Under the pieces are notes generated by a model. The model worked only from the letters and a program-made list of their open reading frames with translations, was not told where the DNA came from and did not search any database. Of a DNA stretch of 64,000 nt, positions 45,081 through 54,390 are shown piece after piece. The position numbers and the translations under genes are program-made. The stretch lies in the NCBI GenBank assembly GCA_963786985.1, contig CAWBBL010000016.1:124001-188000 (forward strand), written 5' to 3'. How positions within the stretch are numbered: position 1 is the stretch's first letter; every line of letters starts with the position of its first letter. The stretch is from Desertimonas sp963786985. Lineage in GTDB: Bacteria > Actinomycetota > Acidimicrobiia > Acidimicrobiales > Ilumatobacteraceae.

Positions 45081-46537
45081 AACAGGGTCCTTTCCCAGAG
45101 ATGATGGAGGGCGTACGAGCGCCACGGGCGCCAGCGTTCGGCGGCGTCGGCCGATGCACCGACGAGGTCCAGCGCCTTCCTGACTCCGAGGTCGCCGGGC
45201 AGGAAGACGTCCGGATCGCCGAGGCCACGCAGCAGCACGTAGTCGGCGGTCCACGGGCCAATGCCGGGGACGTCGAGCAAGGCGTCCCGCACATCGTCGC
45301 GGTCAGCCCCGGCATCGAGCACGATCTTGCCGACCGCGATCCGCTCGGCCAGCTCGATGAGCGTCGCCCGGCGGCGCATGGGCATCGGTAGCAGCGATGG
45401 ATCGACGTCGGCCAGCGCAGCGGGCGACGGAAACACGTGGGTGACCGGGGAGCCGCCGATGGTCAGCGGCGACCCGACAGCGCGCACGAGACGTCCGGCG
45501 ATGGTTCGCGCCCCGCGCACCGATACCTGCTGGCCGATGACGGCGCGCACCGCGGTCTCGAATGGATCGACGCTTCCCGGAACGCGCAGCCCGGGCATCA
45601 GGTCGACGAGCGGAGCCAGTGTCGAGTCGCGTGCGAGTGCTGCGTCGATCGCCTCGGGATCGGCGTCGAGGTCGAGCAGCCGGCGCAAACGCCGCACGGC
45701 GGGCGACAGGTCGCGCCAGTCGGCGAGGCGGAACTCCACACGCACGTGCGCTCGGCCACTCTTCACGACAAGCGTGCCGTCGATCGTGGCGACGCCGTGG
45801 CCGTTGGGAAGCGCCAACGAGCGGACGAATCGGTTGCCGTCGGACAACTCGACCCCGGGGATCGCGCGGTGGGCGAGGAACGTCATCACCTGCTGGAGGT
45901 TGAACGGCTGGCGGACAGCGAGGTCGACGATGACGGACCCCGCTGCCGCGGTGGCGGCGCGCCGCGTCTGACGTCTCGCGGCATCGTGTCGCAGTTGCGA
46001 CGGCGATGCCGCGAACACAGCCTGCACGGTGTCGTTGAACTGGCGGATGCTGCGGAACCCGGCAGCGAAGGCGATCGCCGTGAACGGCATCGACGACGTC
46101 TCGATGAGTACCCGAGCGGTCGTCGCCCGCTGTGCTCTGGCGATGGCCAGCGGCCCGGCGCCGAGCTCATCGGTGATCACCCGATTGAGGTGACGCTCGC
46201 TGTAGTGCAGTCGTCTGGCGAGTCCGGAGACGCCGTCCCGATCGACCACTCCGTCGCTGATCAAGCGCATCGCCCGGGCGACGACGTCGCCACGGACGTC
46301 CCATTCCGGCGACCCCGGCGAGGCGTCGGGACGACATCGTTTGCAGGCCCGGTAGCCATGTTCGTGGGCCGCCGCAGCGGTCGGGAAGAACTCGATGTTG
46401 GCGCGCTTCGGCGTGACCGCCGGGCAGCTCGGACGGCAGTAGATGCCGGTGGTCCGCACGGCCCCGACGAAGTAGCCGTCGAAGCGCGGGTCGCGACTCG
46501 TGACGGCCCGGTAGCACTGCTCGTGGTCCAACACCAT
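45077..46537 (-). CDS. Ada-like regulator fused to AlkA 3-methyladenine DNA glycosylase
   Basis: 486 residues from the ATG at 46537. Zinc-binding Ada domain with Cys in TGIYCRPSCPAVTP and GYRACKRCRPD, whose first Cys accepts methyl from phosphotriesters. An AraC-type double helix-turn-helix follows (GVSGLARRLHYSERHLNRVI, FTAIAFAAGFRSIRQFNDTV). The C-terminal AlkA part has the AlkA_N domain, AVIGQQVSVRGARTIAGRLV, and the HhH-GPD ALLDVPGIGPWTADYVLLRG with catalytic Asp in DVFLPGDLGVRKAL. It combines methyl sensing, gene activation and base excision. Upstream is an MFS gene. Confidence 0.95.
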   Translation of the reverse strand: MVLDHEQCYRAVTSRDPRFDGYFVGAVRTTGIYCRPSCPAVTPKRANIEFFPTAAAAHEHGYRACKRCRPDASPGSPEWDVRGDVVARAMRLISDGVVDRDGVSGLARRLHYSERHLNRVITDELGAGPLAIARAQRATTARVLIETSSMPFTAIAFAAGFRSIRQFNDTVQAVFAASPSQLRHDAARRQTRRAATAAAGSVIVDLAVRQPFNLQQVMTFLAHRAIPGVELSDGNRFVRSLALPNGHGVATIDGTLVVKSGRAHVRVEFRLADWRDLSPAVRRLRRLLDLDADPEAIDAALARDSTLAPLVDLMPGLRVPGSVDPFETAVRAVIGQQVSVRGARTIAGRLVRAVGSPLTIGGSPVTHVFPSPAALADVDPSLLPMPMRRRATLIELAERIAVGKIVLDAGADRDDVRDALLDVPGIGPWTADYVLLRGLGDPDVFLPGDLGVRKALDLVGASADAAERWRPWRSYALHHLWERTLL

Positions 46538-46627
46538 GTGACCATGATGGCGACTGCCGACCCCGATCACTAGCGGAAATCGGACAGCGACGAAATCAGA
46601 ACGACAACGCTGGCGACCGCCCGAGCG

Positions 46628-47815
46628 CTAGTGCAGATCCGTACCGGCGGCAGCGAGCGGGGCGACGACCGGCATCGGCTGGCGGCGATCGCCGTCTGAC
46701 GCCGGGATGACGATCGTGCGCAGCACCCACGCCCCGACGACACAGAGTCCGGCGGCGACGGCGAAGCCCGCCCGTTTGCCGAACGAGTCGGCGAGCGCCC
46801 CGAGCGCGAGACCCCCCACGGCGGTGCCCGCCTCGAAGAACATCGTGAACGAGGCGATCGCTCGCGGACGTTCTGCCTCCGGTGCCCGGTTCACCGTAAA
46901 CGCCATCAACGAGGGGTACATGAAGGCCATGCCGACCCCGACGCACCCGGCGGCGACGAACAGCGCCCACTGCTCGGTGATCGCCGCGAACAGCGTGAGC
47001 CCGACACCGAGCATCGTGAATGCCGTGGTCACGGACACTCTCGGCCCGAGTCGCTCGGGGAGCCGCGCCCCACCGATGCGGAGCACGAGGCACACGGCGC
47101 TGTACACAGCGAACAGTCCGCCAGAACCGGACAAGCCGAGTGCTCGGGCATGGTCCGGGAGGAAGGCGCCGAACACGGCGAACGCGGCCATCCCAATGGC
47201 CAGGACGACTCCTGGGCCGACCGCGTCGGGATGCAGCCAGCGCGCCACCGGTCTGGTCTCGGTTGGAGGAGACGGGGTAGTCGCGAACGCCACTCGGCGC
47301 GGCACGGTGGTGGACACGAGTGCGGCAGCGACTGCGAACAACCCGGCGAGGGCGAACGCGCTGCGAAACCCCGAGGTGCTCAGCATCGCCTCGCCGACGA
47401 TCGGGCCGAGGCCGATACCGCCGTACACAGCGACGGAGAAGTACGACGCCGCCTCAGCGCGTCGATCGGGCGGGCTGAGGTCGACGATCAGCGTCATCGC
47501 CGCGACGAACAGGGCAGCTTCCCCGGCCCCGGTCAGCCCGCGCAGCACGAGCAGGGCGGGCAGGGAGTCGACGAAGCCGTACGCCGAACCGGCGGCGGCG
47601 GCGAGAGCCGCCCCGCCGATCATCACGGCGCGACGGCCGTAGCGGATGACGAGTTGGCCGATCAGCGGGCGGACGGCGATCGCCACGCCGGCGAAGACGG
47701 CGATGCCCAGGCCAATGCCCAGCTCTCCACTGTGCAGCTCGTCCTCGATGTATCGGGGCACGAGCGGCACGAGCACGCCGACGTACATGAAAAACGTGAA
47801 CGTCGCCGCCGTCAC
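46628..47815 (-). CDS. MFS transporter
   Basis: 395 residues, 12 predicted membrane segments. The A-motif-like loop after segment 2 is GQLVIRYGRRAVMIGGA. GTG start at 47815; no better start is seen upstream. Short polar ends. Drug or metabolite export is likely, but the substrate is unreadable. It lies between the transglutaminase (44 bases) and the Ada-AlkA gene on the same strand and might export the product of the ATP-grasp operon, which is speculation. Confidence 0.88.
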   Translation of the reverse strand: MTAATFTFFMYVGVLVPLVPRYIEDELHSGELGIGLGIAVFAGVAIAVRPLIGQLVIRYGRRAVMIGGAALAAAAGSAYGFVDSLPALLVLRGLTGAGEAALFVAAMTLIVDLSPPDRRAEAASYFSVAVYGGIGLGPIVGEAMLSTSGFRSAFALAGLFAVAAALVSTTVPRRVAFATTPSPPTETRPVARWLHPDAVGPGVVLAIGMAAFAVFGAFLPDHARALGLSGSGGLFAVYSAVCLVLRIGGARLPERLGPRVSVTTAFTMLGVGLTLFAAITEQWALFVAAGCVGVGMAFMYPSLMAFTVNRAPEAERPRAIASFTMFFEAGTAVGGLALGALADSFGKRAGFAVAAGLCVVGAWVLRTIVIPASDGDRRQPMPVVAPLAAAGTDLH

Positions 47816-47858
47816 GGCGAGGAAGGGACGCGTGATGAGGCGGGCGATGCGCTTGAAC

Positions 47859-48737
47859 CTACCGGCGCGTCACGTCGACGCCGACCGTCAGTTGCTGCGT
47901 CGCCGGCGGGCCGATGACGACACCGCGCACAGGCGCAACATCGCCGTAGTCGCGTCCCCATGCCACCGTGACGTGGTCGTCGGCAGGCAGGTGACCGTTC
48001 GTCGGGTCGAAGTCGACCCATCCGACCTCCGGCACCCACACCGCGCACCACGCATGCGACGCGTCGCCGCCACGCAGATCGCCGGTCGGCGCTGTTTCGA
48101 TGTAGCCGCTGATGTACCGCGCCGGCAGGCCGAACATGCGCAATGCGCTGATCGCCAGGTGGGCGAAGTCCTGGCAGACGCCGCGCCGCGCCGCGAGCAC
48201 GGTGGCCAGTGGAGTCGACACCTCGGTGAACGCATGGTCGTACTCGAACTGCTCGTGGATCGTTTCACACAGCGCCCGAGCGACCTCCACGACGGGTCGC
48301 CGTGGTGTGAAGGCCGATGCGACGACATCGCCAAGGGCCGATCGATCGCTCTCGTCGGCGAGCAGCGAAACACCGCCGGCGAACGGCCGAACGTCGAGGG
48401 CCTCCTGCCCACGCAATTCGCCGACCATCGCCACCACGGCCTCCCATGGTGGTCCCGATCCGTCGAGCCGGATCGGCCGCACCGTCACGTCCGACGTAGC
48501 CCGGACCGTGAGCCGATCGTGCTGGTGGTGGATACCGAGCTGAATCACGCGGTTGCCGAAGACGTCGTGGCGTTCGACACGTTCGTCGGGTTCCGGCTCA
48601 ACGGTCACGGCGGCGCGATCGACGGTCTGCCACGGCGTCGGGCGGGGCATCAAGACAGCGACGGAGTACCCGTCGTTCATCGGCAGTGAGTACTCGTACG
48701 TGGTCACGTGCGACACACGGAGCTGGCGGGCAGTCAT
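47859..48737 (-). CDS. Transglutaminase-like cysteine peptidase of the ATP-grasp/alpha-E operon
   Basis: 292 residues. N-terminal bacterial transglutaminase-associated domain (LRVSHVTTYEYSLPMNDGYS), then the catalytic triad: Cys in AARRGVCQDFAHLAISALRM, His in GGDASHAWCAVWVPEVGW and Asp in VDFDPTNGH. Such proteins are predicted peptidases or amide-forming enzymes acting with ATP-grasp ligases. The region around the start is duplicated in tandem (61-base unit), creating a second ATGACTGCCC start-like site at about 48798. Confidence 0.92.
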   Translation of the reverse strand: MTARQLRVSHVTTYEYSLPMNDGYSVAVLMPRPTPWQTVDRAAVTVEPEPDERVERHDVFGNRVIQLGIHHQHDRLTVRATSDVTVRPIRLDGSGPPWEAVVAMVGELRGQEALDVRPFAGGVSLLADESDRSALGDVVASAFTPRRPVVEVARALCETIHEQFEYDHAFTEVSTPLATVLAARRGVCQDFAHLAISALRMFGLPARYISGYIETAPTGDLRGGDASHAWCAVWVPEVGWVDFDPTNGHLPADDHVTVAWGRDYGDVAPVRGVVIGPPATQQLTVGVDVTRR

Positions 48738-48850
48738 CTCACCGTGTCCGTCGTCGCGGCCTGCGTGGCCGGGGAACGCAATGGAGGTCGGGCAGTCATC
48801 GCACCGTTCAGCGGGCGGGGCCTGCGTGGCCGGGGAACGCAGTGGACGAC
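48728..48850. repeat. 61-base tandem duplication with 22-base dispersed repeat
   Basis: Identical 22-base copies at 48759-48780 and 48820-48841 contain TGCGTGGCCGGGGAACGCA, which can form a TGCGT/ACGCA hairpin. The preceding GGGCAGTCATC[TG]CACCG is also repeated 61 bases apart. Related copies occur at 60116-60137 and 60145-60166. Confidence 0.8.
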
Positions 48851-51037
48851 GCGGCGCGACCGGCGTGCATCAGCATCGGTTTGACGGGAGTCGCGAACCA
48901 CGTGGTGCCGACGTCGGCAGCGAACGCGGCGACAGCCTCGGAGACAGCGTCGAGGTGCCCGGTTGACGCGAGCTCGTCGATGTTGACGTTCGTGATCAGC
49001 GCAACGACGCGGCTGACCGCCGTCGTCCCCTCGTACCAGCCGACGTCGGCGCTGTGCTCGGCAGCGCGCTCGAGACACGTGACGCATCCACGCGGATTGT
49101 CACGATCGCGGATCAACAACTCCAGCGCCGGCCTCAGGGCGACGTCGCTGCGATGCTGACGGCGGTAGGCGACGAGACTCTCGTTGGCCGCCAGCAGCAC
49201 CTCGACGGCAGCAACACCGGCAGCATCGAGAACGTCGGTCGAGGGGTCGGCATCGCCGATCAGCGAGTCGGCCAAGGCGAGGACGACGAGTGCCCGTTCG
49301 AGGCGGATGCCGATGTCGCCGAAGCGCCATGCGGGACCACGCACTGTCGATTCGTTCCACATCCCGGCGAAGGCCGCGAGCGACGCGAGAACCTCGTCGA
49401 GCACGTCGACGTTGTCGGGAACGCGGTCGCCGGCGAACGACTCGATTCGTTCGGCGACGTCGGTGAGCACGCGGGCGGTGCTGCCAGGCAGGAACTCGCC
49501 GACCGATGCGGCCGCGGCGACGAACGATCGCAATCGGGCCCCGAGCTGGTGGGTCGCCGCCAGCGTCGCGCTGTCGAGCTCGAGGACGGGCCCGCGACTG
49601 CGTTCGGCGCGGTCGTCGCCGGCCGGCACGATGCCGCCGACCGCTCTGAGCGCGGCAGCAATCCTCGCCGACCAGCGACCTCCGTCGAGCGCGACCAGCG
49701 TCGGATCGAGCCGGCGACGTCCGGCAACGACGCGCAACGTCCTGGCGATCGCCTCGGCGCGCTCCGCGGCCCGGCCCATCCAGAACAGCGCGTCGACCGC
49801 CCGCGTCGGGACCGATCCGGCCAAGTCGACCTGCGGGAGCGGAGTGACAACTGCCGGGAGCGACCGCGTCTGATCGAGGACCCACACGTCCTTGACAGTG
49901 CGCGCCGTCGGGCGCTGCGGGTCGTCGCCGGGCGCCAGCACACGTCCGTTGCCGCCGGGCACGACCGTGACGCCGTCCGGGCCGGCGACCGCGTGCAGGC
50001 GGACCACCACCGCCACGTCCTGCAGTTCGGCATCCCGGAACGCCGGAACCGTGCTCAGCTGCGCCCTCCGCGCCGCATCGCCGAGTTGGGGAAGTCGTAG
50101 CGATGATCCGATGAGCGACTCCGCGGCCGCCGGCCAGAACTGAGCCAGCTCGAACGTCCTCGACGACACCGCAGCCATGGGCGTTGGCGAGCACCACCCC
50201 CCGATCGGCGACGGCGGACAGTAGGCCGGGAACGCCGGAACCACCGGGCGCAGCCAGCTCGATCGGGTCCGTCTCGTCGTCGGCGATGCGCCGGTACACG
50301 ACGTCGATCGGATCGAGGCCGCCCAGCGTCCGCAACCACAAGCGGCCCTGCCGGACGACCACGTCGGCCCGCTCGATCAGGGTGAACCCGAGCAGCCGGG
50401 CGAGCTGGGAGTCCTCCACGTAGCCGGTGTGTTCGACGCCACCGCTGAGCAACACGATGCGTGGGCTGGCGACGGCAGTGTTGGCGACGAGAGCGTGACG
50501 CAAGGCGGCTGGTACGCCGGCAAGCGACGCCACACCGTTGTCGACTCCGGGCACGTCCACCGGCAGCATCGCCGCTCGGTCGAGGAGGGCGTACCCCACT
50601 CCGGTCGGCGCGTCGGCCAGGTCGCGGACGATGCGCCACGTCCCGTCAGTGAGCTGCACGACGTCGGCGGCGTACGTCGTCAGCCATCGTCGCGGTGGCG
50701 ACAGGCCGACCGACCCGATCCGATACCGCCTCGACGAGCTCAGCGCCTCGCCGGGGACCACACCGTCGGCGACGAGAGTGCGCGGCCCGTAGAGGTCCGC
50801 GAGGATCCGCTCCATCGCGGCGGCGCGCTCGACGATGCCTGTCGCCAGACGCTCGAACGCCGCCCCATCGAGAACGAATGGCACCGGGTCGACGCGCCAC
50901 GGCCGGCGGTGCACGTTCATCTCGTGAACGAGGTGTCCGGCACTCGACGCGGCGAGCACACGATCGGCTTCCGCCTGCCGGCGGATCAGCGCCGGTCGAT
51001 CCCTCGTCAGCCGGTCGAGGACGTCTTCGACCGTCAT
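48808..51037 (-). pseudogene. Circularly permuted ATP-grasp plus alpha-E fusion, single frameshift
   Basis: Begins ATG 51037 (overlapping the alpha-E stop, ATGA). First frame: MTVEDVLDRLTRDRPALIRR, DADGTWR-like VVQLTDGTWRIVRDLADAPT, IVLLSGGVEHTGYVEDSQLA and DPIDVVYRRIADDETDPIEL, the CP-ATP-grasp core. At about 50155-50165 a one-base shift occurs after GVVLANAHGCGVVED. The second frame continues FELAQFWPAAAESLIGSSLR and an alpha-E domain (DALFWMGRAAERAEAIARTL, FAGMWNESTVRGPAWRFGDI, AAEHSADVGWYEGTTAVSRV) to 48808. Full length would be about 740 residues. May be an assembly error. Confidence 0.85.
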
Positions 51038-51975
51038 GCGACGTTGCGGCGGAGGTAGCGCTCGTGGATCCGCCGGTCGAGCTGGGCGAGCGCGTTCTGT
51101 AGCGTCTCCATCGCATCGTCCAGCGCTGCACCGTCGGTGTCGTCCGACGTCGACGCCCGCACGAGGGCATCGACGGCATCGACCTCGTCGAACAGCACGC
51201 TCGGGTCGGGCAGCTCGCCGAGAGCGCGACGGATCTCGCGGAGCAGGGCGCGCACGGCACGAGGAAAGCGATCATGCTCGAGCAGGAAGCGCACGACGGC
51301 CGGTCCCTCGATCGGGCGCGGGATGGCGCGCCGGTACATCTGCAGACCCGACAGTGACTTGAGCACGCCCATCCACAACAGGTCTTCGTAGGCCTGCTCG
51401 GTCTCGCCCGTCCCGATCAGCACGGCAGCGGCGCGCACGCCGAGGACCCGGGTCGTCATGTCGGCCCGTTCGAGCGCCCGACCGAGCCGCCACATGGCAT
51501 ACGCCTCGTCGTGGCTCATCGTCGTCGCCAGGATCCCGTCGATGCGCCGGCTGTCGCTGACCACATGGCGCGTGAAACGGTCGCGGGCGCGGCGATCGGC
51601 GCCACGATCGGACTCGACGTTCACGTAGTGGAACAGGTCGTTGACCGCCTGCCAGCCCTCGGTGGGAATCGTCTCGCGAGTCGTGCGCAGGTTCTCCCGG
51701 GCGGCCGACACGCACCGAACGACACTGCCTTGGTTGAGCTGGTCGGACAGCAGGTACTCGACGACCGCCGCCTCCGAGCTGTCGCCACCGAAGCGTTCGT
51801 CGTACTGTGCGTCGCTGCCCACGACGGTGATCAGCGGTTTCCAGTGGGCGGCCGACCGACCCGGGAGATCGGCAGCGGTCTCGCCGTGGGCCCGCACGAC
51901 CCGCGCCGTGTCCTCGGCCCGCTCCAAGTACCGAGCCGCCCAGTAGATGTCGTTGGCGACCCTCGACAGCAACAC
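51034..51975 (-). CDS. Alpha-E domain protein
   Basis: 313 residues from the GTG at 51975. LLSRVANDIYWAARYLERAE is the alpha-E start signature, followed by conserved helices: LSDQLNQGSVVRCVSAAREN, AYAMWRLGRALERADMTTRV and RPIEGPAVVRFLLEHDRFPR. Alpha-E proteins always accompany circularly permuted ATP-grasp enzymes and are thought to help in peptide or amide modification. Starts 1 base after the upstream ATP-grasp stop and overlaps the downstream fusion gene. Confidence 0.93.
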   Translation of the reverse strand: MLLSRVANDIYWAARYLERAEDTARVVRAHGETAADLPGRSAAHWKPLITVVGSDAQYDERFGGDSSEAAVVEYLLSDQLNQGSVVRCVSAARENLRTTRETIPTEGWQAVNDLFHYVNVESDRGADRRARDRFTRHVVSDSRRIDGILATTMSHDEAYAMWRLGRALERADMTTRVLGVRAAAVLIGTGETEQAYEDLLWMGVLKSLSGLQMYRRAIPRPIEGPAVVRFLLEHDRFPRAVRALLREIRRALGELPDPSVLFDEVDAVDALVRASTSDDTDGAALDDAMETLQNALAQLDRRIHERYLRRNVA

Positions 51976-51976
51976 G

Positions 51977-53443
51977 TCAGCCCGTCCCCTGCACCTGGGC
52001 TTGCCCGGTTTCGTCGACGTCGGCCTCGACGATCCACGTGTCCTTGCTCCCCCCACCTTGCGAGGAGTTGACGATCAGCGAATCCTTCACGAGGGCGACC
52101 CGGGTCAGCCCACCGGCGGTCACGTAGCTCGTCGCCCCCGTGAGGATGAATGGGCGAAGATCGACGTGGCGTGGTTCGACCCCCTCCTCGCAGAGCGTCG
52201 GTGCCGTAGAGAGCTGGACGATCGGTTGGGCGACCCAATTGCGTGGATCGGCGGCGATCGCCCCGGCCACAGTCTGCAGTTGAGCGTCGGTCGCCCGATT
52301 GCCGATGACGATGCCGTAGCCACCGCTCTCGTTGGCCGGCTTGACCACGAGCTCCCGGAGGTTGTCGAGGACGAAGGCCCGCTCGTCGGCGTACAGGCAG
52401 CGGTGGGTCGGCACGTTATCGATCAGCGGCTCGTCGCCGAGGTAGTAGCGCACGAGGTCGGGAACCCAGGCATAGACGACCTTGTCGTCGGCAACTCCAG
52501 CGCCCGGAGCGTTGGCGATCGCCACCCGTCCCGCCTTCCAGGCCCGCATCAGTCCCGGGACGCCGAGCGTCGAGTCCGGTCGAAACGTCTCGGGGTCGAG
52601 GAACAGGTCGTCGATCCGCCGGTAGATCACGTCGACCGGGGCCAGACCATCAATGGTGCGCATGAACACACGGTCGTCATCGGAGACGACGAGGTCGGAC
52701 CCCTGGACGAGCGTCGCGCCCATCCGCTGAGCGAGAAACGAGTGCTCGAAGTACGCCGAGTTGAAGATTCCCGGCGTGAGGACGACGACGCTCGGATCGG
52801 CGACCTCGTCGGGGGCCAGCGACACGAGCAGCTTGGACAGCTCCTCGGTGTAGGAGTCGACAGGAGCGATGCGTTGCCGGGCGAACACCTCTGGAAACGC
52901 CCGTTTGGAAATCGCCCGGTTCTCCAGCACGTAGCTGACCCCCGACGGCACGCGCAGGTTGTCCTCGAGCACGTACATCGTGCCGTCGGCGTCGCGCACG
53001 ACGTCGGAGCCGGAGATGTGCGCCCACACACCGAAGGGCGGTTGGACCCCCTTGCACTCGGGCCGGAAGTTGGCGGAGTCGTCGAGTAGGTCCCGAGGAA
53101 ACACGCCATCGGCGATGACCCGTTGGTCGTTGTACAGGTCGTCGATGAACCGATTGAGGGCGACGAGGCGCTGCTCCAGGCCCTTGGCGACGCGGGCCCA
53201 CTCGGCTGCTTCGATGATGCGCGGGATGACGTCGAACGGCCAGGCGCGATCGATACCCCGACCATCGGAGTACACGGTGAACGTGATGCCCATCGTCTGG
53301 ATGTCGGCAGTCGCCGCAGCCTGCCGCGTGCGTAGCTCGTCGAGCTCCAGTCCGTCGAGCACGTCGAACAGCCCGCGGGCCGCCGGACGCGGGAAGCCGT
53401 CCTCGTCGCCCAGCTCGTCCCACGGCGCAGCGCGTGACGTCAT
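51977..53443 (-). CDS. Circularly permuted type 2 ATP-grasp protein
   Basis: 488 residues. MGITFTVYSDGRGIDRAWPF, LNRFIDDLYNDQRVIADGVF, HISGSDVVRDADGTMYVLED, LTPGIFNSAYFEHSFLAQRM and LVVKPANESGGYGIVIGNRA make up the ATP-binding core with its order rearranged relative to classical ATP-grasp. Predicted ATP-dependent carboxylate-amine ligase of unknown substrate. First gene of the operon ATP-grasp, alpha-E, ATP-grasp/alpha-E fusion, transglutaminase. Confidence 0.95.
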   Translation of the reverse strand: MTSRAAPWDELGDEDGFPRPAARGLFDVLDGLELDELRTRQAAATADIQTMGITFTVYSDGRGIDRAWPFDVIPRIIEAAEWARVAKGLEQRLVALNRFIDDLYNDQRVIADGVFPRDLLDDSANFRPECKGVQPPFGVWAHISGSDVVRDADGTMYVLEDNLRVPSGVSYVLENRAISKRAFPEVFARQRIAPVDSYTEELSKLLVSLAPDEVADPSVVVLTPGIFNSAYFEHSFLAQRMGATLVQGSDLVVSDDDRVFMRTIDGLAPVDVIYRRIDDLFLDPETFRPDSTLGVPGLMRAWKAGRVAIANAPGAGVADDKVVYAWVPDLVRYYLGDEPLIDNVPTHRCLYADERAFVLDNLRELVVKPANESGGYGIVIGNRATDAQLQTVAGAIAADPRNWVAQPIVQLSTAPTLCEEGVEPRHVDLRPFILTGATSYVTAGGLTRVALVKDSLIVNSSQGGGSKDTWIVEADVDETGQAQVQGTG

Positions 53444-53510
53444 CGACGGCGAGACTACGTGAGGACGTATCGCCGACGGGATGTCGCAACACTCCGTTCA
53501 CCGACGAGTG

Positions 53511-54390
53511 TCATGCGGTGTCGAGGCCGAGGACCCGCACCGCGTTGTCCTTGAGGATCTTGGCGCGAACGTCGTCGCTCAGATCCAGCTCGGCGAAGTC
53601 AGCCAGCCAGCGTTGCGGATCGATCACCGGATAGTCGGAACCGAACATCACCTTGTGCGACAGGTACGAGCGGGCGGCGCGCACGAGCTGCGCCGGGAAG
53701 TACTTCGGCGACCATCCGGAGAGATCGATGAACACGTTGGACTTGTGCGTCGCCATCGAGATCGCCTCGTCCTGCCACGGCACGGACGGGTGGGCCAGGA
53801 TCACGGTGAGGTCGGGAAAGTCGGCGGCCACGTCGTCGATCAGCATCGGCTGCGAGTAGCGCAGCTTGAGGCCGCGGCCGCCCGGCAACCCGGCGCCGAT
53901 GCCCGTCTGTCCGGTGTGGAACACGACCGGCACACGCGCCTGCTCGATCGCCTCGTAGATCGGGTAGCAGCGCTCGTCGTTCGGGTGCGAATGCCTGCAG
54001 CGTGGGGTGGAACTTGAAACCGCGGACGCCGTGCTCGCCGACGAGGCGACGCACGCGTTCGACGGACTCGATGGGCTGGTGCGGGTCGACCGACCCGAAC
54101 GGGATCAGCACGTCGGCGTGCTGCGCCGCGGCGTCGGCGATCTCGAAACTGGACAGCGCCGGATGACCGAGAGCGGTGGTGGCGTCGACGGTGAAGATCA
54201 CCGCCGCCATCGAGAGGCTGCGGTAATGCTCGGCGAGCCGCTCGACCGTCGGACTGCGATCGGCGGTCGACTTGAAGTACTTGGCGGACGCGTCGAGCAG
54301 CTCTTGGTCGAGCGACAGGCAGCCGTGGCTGTCCTGTTCGACGTGGACGTGCATGTCGACGGCGACGAGTGAGCCGACGTCGATGCTCAT
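53511..54390 (-). pseudogene. Amidohydrolase_2 family protein, single frameshift
   Basis: First frame from ATG 54390: VAVDMHVHVEQDSHG (metal HxH), DVLIPFGSVDPHQPIESVER and GVRGFKFHPTLQAFAP. A one-base insertion at about 53983 shifts to a second frame with PVVFHTGQTGIG, LTVILAHPSVPWQDEA and KVMFGSDYPVIDPQRW, ending at 53511. All metal and catalytic positions of the family (H-x-H, H, H, D) are kept, so the coding sequence would be a normal 292 residues without the extra base. Members hydrolyse or decarboxylate small acids. Coupled by ATGA to the synthetase upstream. Confidence 0.85.
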
